6,264 bases of DNA. Source: Symbiobacteriaceae bacterium (GTDB lineage: Bacteria > Bacillota_E > Symbiobacteriia > Symbiobacteriales > Symbiobacteriaceae). Within the stretch, counting starts at the first letter, position 1. Every line of letters begins with the position of its first letter. Location of the stretch: assembly GCA_027356675.1 (NCBI GenBank), contig DAHVXO010000027.1, positions 1-6,264 on the forward strand, in the 5' to 3' direction. Shown in pieces: positions 1 through 5,148 of this stretch. Under the pieces are notes generated by a model. The model was not told the origin of the DNA. It did not search any database and saw only the letters and a program-made list of their open reading frames with translations. Both the position numbers and the translations under genes were made by a program.

Positions 1-1
1 G

Positions 2-163
2 ACGCTTCCTTACGGCTTCAAGCTGTTTCAGGGTATGCACACGACCAACTGGAGCCTGGTCTTCGCTGCAACGCTGATTGCCATGGTGCCCTCGATTGTG
101 TTGTTTATCGCCGGGCAGAAGTATTTCATCTCGGGGCTGGCCACAGGCGGGGTCAAGGGATGA
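2..163 (+). CDS. Carbohydrate ABC transporter permease, MalG type (C-terminal end only)
   Basis: This is the last 53 codons of an inner-membrane permease of a sugar ABC importer; the 5' part lies before the window. The visible part begins TLPYGFKLFQG and has one long hydrophobic stretch (about residues 16-37 of the fragment, containing LVFAATLIAMVPSIVLFIAG), which fits the last transmembrane helix. It ends QKYFISGLATGGVKG, the C-terminal signature of MalG-like (binding-protein-dependent transport inner membrane component) permeases, where QKYF-x-GL-x-x-G-x-VKG is strongly conserved. The partner permease, binding protein and ATPase are not visible. The cluster downstream encodes GH15 and GH66 enzymes, so the likely cargo is isomalto-oligosaccharides or related glucans; that is inferred from context, not from this fragment. 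The stop codon is TGA at 161-163. Confidence 0.9.
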   Translation, partial: TLPYGFKLFQGMHTTNWSLVFAATLIAMVPSIVLFIAGQKYFISGLATGGVKG

Positions 164-266
164 GGAGCCCTTCGCTGGGCAGCGGCTGCACCGCTACTAC
201 GGCCTGACCGTCCGGTTCAAGCTGGACACTCTGTCCCACTGGTCCCTCGTGGTCCGGGAGAAGTAA
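162..266 (+). pseudogene. Possible degenerate tail of a GH66-like glycoside hydrolase
   Basis: Between the permease stop and the GH15 gene, one frame (codons in phase with 162) reads on to a TAA at 264-266. It has no ATG, GTG or TTG in a place that could start a gene. It begins EEPFAG, encoded by a 16-base string (gaggagcccttcgctg, 162-177) that recurs exactly and in the same phase at 1964-1979 in the first GH66 gene (GGEEPFAD). It ends with GLT, then LSHWSLVVREK and the stop. Aligned without gaps to the last 21 residues of GH66 copy 1 (GLT to HYWSMLVVED and stop), 8 of 21 residues match, including the Trp-Ser pair, and both stop at the same place. The simplest reading is the eroded, internally deleted remains of another GH66-like gene. 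The alternative is a chance open frame in GC-rich DNA. Confidence 0.35.
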
Positions 267-276
267 GGGAGAGGAG
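267..276 (+). promoter_or_regulatory. Ribosome binding site for the GH15 gene
   Basis: A purine-rich run, gggagaggag, starts right after the TAA at 264-266 and ends 8 bases before the ATG at 285. This is a good Shine-Dalgarno site at normal spacing and supports 285 as the start. Confidence 0.7.
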
Positions 277-284
277 CCCCGTTC

Positions 285-1379
285 ATGACAATCGACCTGC
301 GCAATCGGAGCATTGCGGTGATTCGTTCCGGCCAATCGGCATCGGGCGCATACGTTGCGTCGCCTAACTTTGAGACCTATCACTACTCCTGGCTGCGAGA
401 TGGCAGCTCCATCGCTTACGCCATGGACCGGGCGGGACAGCACGACAGCGCGCTGGCTTTTCACCGCTGGGTCGATGGAACGTTGAAGCCGCTCGCCTAT
501 AAGGTGGATGTGCTGGAGGCCAAGACGAAGGCTGGCGAGGTGATCGATGCATCCGACTGGCTCCACTGCCGGTATACGCTAGACGGCCGGGAAGGCCAGG
601 CAGACTGGGGTCATTTTCAACTGGACGGCTACGGCGCCTGGCTCTGGGCGTTGGTCCAGCACATCAAAGCCGCCGACAGCCCCGCCCTTCTGGCTGAGTT
701 TGAGGACTCGGTGGCGCTGGTGGTGCGGTACCTGCTCAGATTTTGGGACCTACCTAACTACGATTGCTGGGAAGAGAACGGCGCCGAGGTCCATGCGTCC
801 ACCTTTGCCTGCTTGTACGGCGGGTTGCGGGCCATCAACGAGTACCGGCAGGACGCCCGGATCGACCGGACCTGCCAGGCCATACATGCCTATGTGGTGG
901 AGCATTTTGTACACCAGGGGCGGTTGACCAAGTTTGCGGATGGCACCTCCGTAGATGCGAACCTGCTCTGGGCTTCCGTCCCCTATGGCCTGCTGGCGCC
1001 TGACAGTCCGATTATGGTGGCCACGGTGGCGGAATTGGAGCGGCGCTGCCTGAACGGCGGCCTGCATCGGTACCCGGAGGATACGTACTACGGGGGCGGC
1101 CAGTGGCTGCTCCTGACGGCTTGGCTGGGCTGGTATTATCTGCAGGTCGGACGGGTGGCAGAGGCCCGGAACCTGATGCGCTGGGTGGAAGACCAGGCGG
1201 ATGAGAACGGTGAGATGACCGAACAGGTGACTACGGTCGTGAACGACCCCTCCATGGTGCAGCATTGGGTGGACAACTGGGGTCCCGTGGCCAAGCCGTT
1301 GCTTTGGTCCCACGCCATGTACCTGATCCTTGATGCCGAACTCGATCAGGTGACGCGCGAAGGGAGCAAGGCCGAATGA
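285..1379 (+). CDS. Cytoplasmic GH15 glucoamylase/glucodextranase-family enzyme, catalytic domain only
   Basis: A 364-residue inverting exo-glucosidase that should release beta-glucose from non-reducing ends. The GH15 (alpha/alpha)6-barrel motifs appear in order: YSWLRDG (34-40), FQLDGYG (111-117), WEENGAEVHASTF (162-174), a Gly-rich substrate loop LHRYPEDTYYGGGQW (260-274), EMTEQV (310-315) and PLLWSHAMYL (338-347). By analogy with fungal glucoamylase (WEEV, EQ), E163 is the probable general acid and E313 the probable general base. Bacterial GH15 enzymes normally carry an N-terminal beta-sandwich domain and total roughly 650-700 residues. Here the barrel starts almost at once and there is no signal peptide, so the protein should be cytoplasmic. 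The gene overlaps the next GH66 gene by four bases (ATGA), so the two are translated together. Pairing with GH66 suggests alpha-1,6 (glucodextranase-like) rather than alpha-1,4 specificity; the sequence alone does not settle this. Confidence 0.9.
   Translation: MTIDLRNRSIAVIRSGQSASGAYVASPNFETYHYSWLRDGSSIAYAMDRAGQHDSALAFHRWVDGTLKPLAYKVDVLEAKTKAGEVIDASDWLHCRYTLDGREGQADWGHFQLDGYGAWLWALVQHIKAADSPALLAEFEDSVALVVRYLLRFWDLPNYDCWEENGAEVHASTFACLYGGLRAINEYRQDARIDRTCQAIHAYVVEHFVHQGRLTKFADGTSVDANLLWASVPYGLLAPDSPIMVATVAELERRCLNGGLHRYPEDTYYGGGQWLLLTAWLGWYYLQVGRVAEARNLMRWVEDQADENGEMTEQVTTVVNDPSMVQHWVDNWGPVAKPLLWSHAMYLILDAELDQVTREGSKAE
1362..1366 (+). promoter_or_regulatory. Internal ribosome binding site for GH66 copy 1
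   Basis: The string gggag lies inside the 3' end of the GH15 gene, 9 bases before the ATG at 1376. Together with the ATGA overlap at 1376-1379 it supports this start and translational coupling. Confidence 0.65.
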
Positions 1380-3076
1380 ATTGGGAGCTTGCCATCTGGC
1401 CCGACCGTCCCCAATATCGTCCTGGCTCTCTGGTTACCCTGGTAGCGGCGGTCGTTGGTCCCGCCAATGCCACGGGCGAACTCCAGGTGAGCCTATACCA
1501 CCGCGCCGCGGGACTCGGTCAGTTGACACAGCCAGTACAACTGGACGCCGAGGGGCGGTGCCGTGTCTCTCTAACGTGGTGCCCACCCGCCTCAGAGGTC
1601 TGGACTGCGTATGGCGCTGATGCCACGCTGGTCGTAGGCCTGGAGTGTGTGACCACGGCCACGACGGCGCTGGACATCGCTCCGCACTGGAGCTGTGCGC
1701 CTCGGTATGGCTTCCTCACAGACTTCCTGCCCGGACAGTCGGCGCAAGACGATGTGGCCCGCTTGGAGACCATGGCGCGGCTGCACCTGAACCTTGTGCA
1801 GTTCTATGACTGGATGTACACCCACTACGATTACATTCCACCGCAGGATGTGTATGTCGATACGCAGGGGAAGACATTGGACTTCAGCGTGGTCCGGCGA
1901 CGTGTCAAGCTCTGTCGTGAGCGGGGTTTCACGCCAATGGCGTATGGCTCCGTTTACGGTGGCGAGGAGCCCTTCGCTGACGCACACCCGGAGTGGCTGC
2001 TCTACGACGGGCATGGAAAGCCCCTACACCTGGGTCCCTACTACATCCAGGACCCCTCACCGGACAGCGGCTGGCGGCAGTACCTGCTGAACTCGTACAA
2101 GGACGCCCTGGACATCGGTTTCGCCGGCATTCACCTGGATACGTATGGGTCGCCCAAGGCAGGCCAAAAGCACGACGGCCGTTACGTTAGGCTCGAGACC
2201 GTGCTGCCCGGCCTCATAGCCGATGCACAGGCACAGGCTGAGGCGGCCGACCCGGTGGAAGGCGGGTGCACGTTCAACAACGTCGGCGGTTGGCCGGTCG
2301 AAGTCATGGCGAAGGCGCCCGGTTCGGCCCTCTACCTGGAGGTCTGGCACCCCGATGAGACCTATCGTGATCTGTACGAAATCGTCCTGCGCATGCGGCG
2401 GCTCGAGAACCAGCGGCAGCCCATCCTGGCAGCATACCTGGAGCATTTTGCGCCCGACCAGCACCGCCCCGAGGGCGAGATGGCGGGGCTGCGCCTGGCT
2501 GTCGCCACCATCTTTGCCAGCGGCGGCTTCCACTTGCTGCTCGGCGAGGGCAACGGCGTGCTGGCCCGGGCCTACTACGGTGACCACGGCAAATTGAATC
2601 CGGCTGAGTGGGAGATCGTGCGCGCCTACTGGGACTTCCAAACGCGCTACGGCCCGATCCTCGCGGATCCGGCTGCGCTCGACGTCACGAATTCCAACGC
2701 CGGTGCGAACTGCCGTGAAGCCACCTTTGCCGGTCCCGAAGGGGCCACGTTCTCAGCCAAGGGTCTGCCCGGCACAATCTGGACGCTCCTCAAGGAGGGT
2801 GCCGATTACCGCACGGTTCATCTCATCAACCTGACCGGCGTGGAGAAACCGCTGTGGAACAGCCGGCAGTCGCCGCCGCCGAAGCTGGACGGCATTCGGG
2901 TGCAACTGGAATACCAGCGCCAGCCGAAGGCTGTTTGGTGGGCCAGCCCCGATTTGGACGGCGGACGTCCACAGTCTTTGGCCTGGCAAATGGAGTACGT
3001 AGAGCAAACGGGACTGACGCTGGTGGCCATGGTACCGCACCTGCATTACTGGAGCATGCTGGTCGTCGAAGATTGA
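1376..3076 (+). CDS. GH66 dextranase-family enzyme, copy 1 (cytoplasmic)
   Basis: A 566-residue retaining glycoside hydrolase of family GH66, which holds endodextranases and cycloisomaltooligosaccharide glucanotransferases (CITases). An N-terminal beta-sandwich (about 1-100, from NWELAIWPDRPQYRPG) is followed by a TIM barrel (about 105-435) and a C-terminal beta domain (about 445-566). The nucleophile should be D255 in GFAGIHLDTYGSPK and the acid/base E322 in ALYLEVWHPDETY. Their spacing of 67 residues matches characterised family members (68 in the Streptococcus mutans dextranase, as I recall it). FYDWMYTHYDY (143-153) is another conserved barrel block. The protein lacks the CBM35 insertion late in the barrel that marks CITases and is far shorter than those enzymes, so a plain dextranase is more likely. 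There is no signal peptide, which is unusual for GH66 and implies action on imported oligosaccharides. The start overlaps the GH15 stop. Confidence 0.9.
   Translation: MNWELAIWPDRPQYRPGSLVTLVAAVVGPANATGELQVSLYHRAAGLGQLTQPVQLDAEGRCRVSLTWCPPASEVWTAYGADATLVVGLECVTTATTALDIAPHWSCAPRYGFLTDFLPGQSAQDDVARLETMARLHLNLVQFYDWMYTHYDYIPPQDVYVDTQGKTLDFSVVRRRVKLCRERGFTPMAYGSVYGGEEPFADAHPEWLLYDGHGKPLHLGPYYIQDPSPDSGWRQYLLNSYKDALDIGFAGIHLDTYGSPKAGQKHDGRYVRLETVLPGLIADAQAQAEAADPVEGGCTFNNVGGWPVEVMAKAPGSALYLEVWHPDETYRDLYEIVLRMRRLENQRQPILAAYLEHFAPDQHRPEGEMAGLRLAVATIFASGGFHLLLGEGNGVLARAYYGDHGKLNPAEWEIVRAYWDFQTRYGPILADPAALDVTNSNAGANCREATFAGPEGATFSAKGLPGTIWTLLKEGADYRTVHLINLTGVEKPLWNSRQSPPPKLDGIRVQLEYQRQPKAVWWASPDLDGGRPQSLAWQMEYVEQTGLTLVAMVPHLHYWSMLVVED
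1799..1830 (+). repeat. 32-bp exact repeat shared by the two GH66 genes, unit 1
   Basis: This stretch (starting cagttctatgactggatg) is identical, base for base, to 3561-3592 in GH66 copy 2. It encodes the conserved QFYDWMYTHYD block. Identity covers all synonymous positions, unlike most conserved blocks of the pair, which differ at third bases. Confidence 0.9.
3046..3072 (+). repeat. 27-bp exact repeat at the 3' end of the GH66 genes, unit 1
   Basis: This stretch (starting ttactggagcatgctgg) is identical to 4811-4837 and encodes the C-terminal YWSMLVVE of both paralogues just before their stop codons. Confidence 0.9.
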
Positions 3077-3121
3077 CAATTCTTTAAAGCAACTGCCAAG
3101 CTACCTCCCGGATCGGCCCAA

Positions 3122-3128
3122 GAAGAGG
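3122..3128 (+). promoter_or_regulatory. Oddly placed Shine-Dalgarno site before GH66 copy 2
   Basis: The run gaagagg is the only good Shine-Dalgarno match in the 52-base gap, but it touches the GTG at 3129 with no spacer. From its end to the ATC at 3138 there are 9 bases, the same spacing that copy 1 has to its ATG. That ATC codon aligns with the start Met of copy 1. The site therefore does not favour the GTG start. Confidence 0.5.
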
Positions 3129-4841
3129 GTGTCTGAAATCGATTGGGAACTTGCGATCTGGCCTGACCGTGCCCAGTACCGGCCCGGGACAGTTGTGAAC
3201 CTGGTGGCAGAGGTTCGCGGCCCCGCTAACCTCAGTGCCACGGTGTGGTTGACCCTGACCGAACGCAACAGGACGGTCGGAGAGCCTTCAGCCGACCTCG
3301 TCTTAGATGGAGACGGGCACGCTCGCGTCACACTTGTCTGGCCGGCACCGGCTGGCCAAGCCTGGAGGGCGTACGGGGCCGACGCCCTTCTCATGGTGGC
3401 GAGTGCGCGAGTTGCGACGGCAACTACGGCCTTCGATGTGGCTCCCCACTGGGGGAGCGCACCGCGCTATGGTTTCCTCTCCGACTTCCGCCCGGGCCAC
3501 ACGGCCGCGGATGACGCTGCAACAGTGGATGGCATGCTGCGTTTGCACCTGAATTGTGTCCAGTTCTATGACTGGATGTACACCCACTACGACTACATAC
3601 CGCCTCAGGACATCTTTACGGATGTGTTGAATCGGACCGTCGACTTCGGTGCAGTGCGGCGGCGGATTGGACTATGCCGCGAGCGCGGTATGGCGCCCAT
3701 TGCCTATGCCTCGGTTTACGGTGCGGAAAAGTCCTTCTCGGACCAGCATCCCGACTGGCTCTTGTACGATGGGGCGGGACAACACCTGGGCCTGGCGGGC
3801 CTTTTCTTTATCCAGGATCCGTCCCCTGGGTGTGGCTGGCGAGAGTATCTGCTCCATGCCTACCAGGAGGCGCTGGATCTGGGCTTTGCCGGCACACACT
3901 GCGATACGTACGGTTCACCCAAGGCGGGTCTGACCCGGGACGGCCGCGTGGTCCGGTTCGAAGAGGTCCTGCCCGGCCTCATGGCCGACGCACAAGCCCT
4001 GGCCGTAGCCGCGGACCCCGCAGAGGGTGGGTCCATGCTCAACAACGTAAGGGCCTGGCCATTGGAGGCCATGGCGGCTGCGCCCGGCGCGGCGCTTTAC
4101 ATTGAAGTCTGGCACCCCGACGAGACGTACCGTGACCTTTACGAGTTGGTCCTCTGGGTGCGGCATCTGGACCGGAAGCGGCAACCGATCCTGGCTGCCT
4201 ATCTATCGCCCTTCTTTCCCAAGGGGGAGCGCTCGGCAGGTGCGATGGCAGGGCTGCGCCTGGCGGTGGCCACGGTCTTCGCTAGCGGTGGGTTCTATCT
4301 GCTCACGGGCGAAGGCCGGGGCGTGTTGGCACACGCATACTATCCGGACCACGGGAAGCTGGATACCGCTGACTGGGAAGTGGTCAGGGCCTACTGGGAC
4401 TTTCAGACTCGCTACGGTCCGCTCCTGGCGGATCCTGCCGCCCTGGATGTCACGTCGGCCAATACGGGCGCCGAAGCCACGGAGGCGAACTTTACGGGGC
4501 GCAGCGGCGTTGCCTTCTCAGCCAAGGCGCTGGCTGGCACCGTCTGGACGGTGTTGAAGGAGGGCGCTGGCTACCGCACGGTGCATCTGATCAATCTGAC
4601 GACCGTGCAGACCCCGCTGTGGAACAGTGCGCAGCCCGAGGCGCAGGAAGTCACGGACATTGGCGTCCGGTTGGAATGTCTGCGCCGGCCCAAGGCGGTC
4701 TGGTGGGCCAGCCCCGACATCGACGGGGGTCGCCCGCAGCCTGCTGCTTGGTCCATGGAGCCGGACGCCCGGGCGGGGCAAGTGTTAGCGGCCACGGTCT
4801 CCCGTGTGCTTTACTGGAGCATGCTGGTCGTCGAAGACTGA
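3129..4841 (+). CDS. GH66 dextranase-family enzyme, copy 2 (cytoplasmic, tandem paralogue)
   Basis: A 570-residue GH66 paralogue of the preceding gene with the same three-part layout: N-terminal beta-sandwich (1-104), TIM barrel (about 108-440) and C-terminal beta domain (about 450-570). In the block from IAPHW (copy 1 residues 101-200) I count 66 of 100 identical residues. The nucleophile should be D259 (GFAGTHCDTYGSPK) and the acid/base E326 (ALYIEVWHPDETY), at the same 67-residue spacing, so it looks active. Differences near the active site include HLD to HCD before the nucleophile, and FNNVGGWPVE to LNNVRAWPLE before the acid/base strand, which could shift specificity. There is no signal peptide and no room for a CBM35 insertion. 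The GTG at 3129 is the only usual start codon near the 5' end, but it abuts the Shine-Dalgarno run; the alternative is ATC at 3138, level with the start of copy 1. It lies 52 bases after copy 1 and is probably co-transcribed. Confidence 0.88.
   Translation: MSEIDWELAIWPDRAQYRPGTVVNLVAEVRGPANLSATVWLTLTERNRTVGEPSADLVLDGDGHARVTLVWPAPAGQAWRAYGADALLMVASARVATATTAFDVAPHWGSAPRYGFLSDFRPGHTAADDAATVDGMLRLHLNCVQFYDWMYTHYDYIPPQDIFTDVLNRTVDFGAVRRRIGLCRERGMAPIAYASVYGAEKSFSDQHPDWLLYDGAGQHLGLAGLFFIQDPSPGCGWREYLLHAYQEALDLGFAGTHCDTYGSPKAGLTRDGRVVRFEEVLPGLMADAQALAVAADPAEGGSMLNNVRAWPLEAMAAAPGAALYIEVWHPDETYRDLYELVLWVRHLDRKRQPILAAYLSPFFPKGERSAGAMAGLRLAVATVFASGGFYLLTGEGRGVLAHAYYPDHGKLDTADWEVVRAYWDFQTRYGPLLADPAALDVTSANTGAEATEANFTGRSGVAFSAKALAGTVWTVLKEGAGYRTVHLINLTTVQTPLWNSAQPEAQEVTDIGVRLECLRRPKAVWWASPDIDGGRPQPAAWSMEPDARAGQVLAATVSRVLYWSMLVVED
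3561..3592 (+). repeat. 32-bp exact repeat shared by the two GH66 genes, unit 2
   Basis: Identical to 1799-1830. The two units lie 1762 bases apart in direct orientation, at matching positions in the paralogues. Confidence 0.9.
4811..4837 (+). repeat. 27-bp exact repeat at the 3' end of the GH66 genes, unit 2
   Basis: Identical to 3046-3072. The identity breaks at the last Asp codon (GAT versus GAC) before TGA. Confidence 0.9.
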
Positions 4842-4906
4842 AAGGTGCTGAAGCGGTTTCGGCCATTCGCCACCCTTGCCACCGCAGACGGCGGAGTGCC
4901 TGGGTG

Positions 4907-4926
4907 ACTGTCTGGGGCCGGACAGT
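4907..4926. repeat. Inverted repeat, 6-bp arms with 8-base loop
   Basis: The arms ACTGTC (4907-4912) and GACAGT (4921-4926) flank tggggccg. The sequence after it (tccttgag) has no T run, so it is a poor intrinsic terminator. It could be an operator or an RNA hairpin, or occur by chance. Confidence 0.3.
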
Positions 4927-4956
4927 TCCTTGAGTGGTACGAAGAAGGTGAGGTAA

Positions 4957-4973
4957 CGCCGGAATGATCGGCG
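4957..4973. repeat. Inverted repeat, 5-bp arms with 7-base loop
   Basis: The arms CGCCG (4957-4961) and CGGCG (4969-4973) flank gaatgat. The sequence is short and GC-rich, so chance is a real possibility. It lies about 60 bases before the next start codon, within the expected leader. Confidence 0.2.
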
Positions 4974-5020
4974 AGTTCGGCTACAGATGCAGCCTTATTT
5001 CTGACGCACATGATCGCCAA

Positions 5021-5026
5021 GGGAGG
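5021..5026 (+). promoter_or_regulatory. Ribosome binding site for the secreted GH15 gene
   Basis: The hexamer gggagg sits 8 bases before the ATG at 5035. This is a near-consensus site and it settles the start, because the ATG is followed directly by a signal peptide. Confidence 0.8.
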
Positions 5027-5034
5027 TACTGTCG

Positions 5035-5148
5035 ATGCGATTCTGGAAGCAAAAGCGGATGATGGTCGCGCTGGCAACCATGGTTCTGTTGTTGGTGAAC
5101 ATGCTCGGTTTGGTCCCCGGCCCCTTTTCCGCGAAACCGGCATTGGCT
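5035..5148 (+). other. Signal peptide coding segment of the secreted GH15
   Basis: These 38 codons hold a positively charged start (Arg2, Lys5, Lys7, Arg8), a long hydrophobic core (about residues 9-27) and an Ala-x-Ala cut site at 36-38 (KPALA, then VSN). There is no Cys after the cut, so this is not a lipoprotein, and there is no twin-arginine motif, so Sec export is expected. Confidence 0.8.

Larger units (their letters stand above)
4842..5034. other. Intergenic gap before the secreted GH15 gene
   Basis: This is the longest non-coding stretch in the window (193 bases). I see no RNA gene and no hairpin followed by a T run. No -35/-10 pair is close to consensus: TTGAGT at 4930 has nothing like TATAAT 17 bases later. 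It holds two short inverted repeats, listed separately, and the ribosome binding site of the next gene. Its length compared with the 4-base overlap and 52-base gap upstream suggests that the secreted enzyme may have its own transcriptional control. Confidence 0.5.

Noticed and set aside
160..207. Small frame starting at the ATG that overlaps the permease stop (MRSPSLGSG...)
   Set aside because: It is only 15 codons. The overlap alone is not enough, and the competing frame carries the GH66-like similarity.
750..1313. Open frame (187 codons) on the - strand inside the GH15 gene
   Set aside because: It is opposite the GH15 motifs (WEEN, EQ, WSHA), with no domain of its own; an antisense shadow.
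2057..2641. Open frame (194 codons) on the - strand inside GH66 copy 1
   Set aside because: It is opposite the conserved catalytic region of GH66, with no recognisable motif; an antisense shadow.
3082..3089. Palindrome ctttaaag between the GH66 genes
   Set aside because: An 8-bp palindrome is expected by chance in this length, with no flanking support for an operator or terminator.
1376..4841. Calling the GH66 genes cycloisomaltooligosaccharide glucanotransferases
   Set aside because: Known CITases carry a CBM35 insertion in the barrel and are much longer. These proteins of 566 and 570 residues have no room for it, so dextranase-like is safer.
4907..4940. ACTGTC/GACAGT hairpin as an intrinsic terminator
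   Set aside because: The stem is only 6 bp and no T run follows.
4930..4958. Possible promoter with TTGAGT as -35
   Set aside because: The six bases 17 nt downstream (gtaacg) are a poor match to TATAAT, and nothing else supports it.
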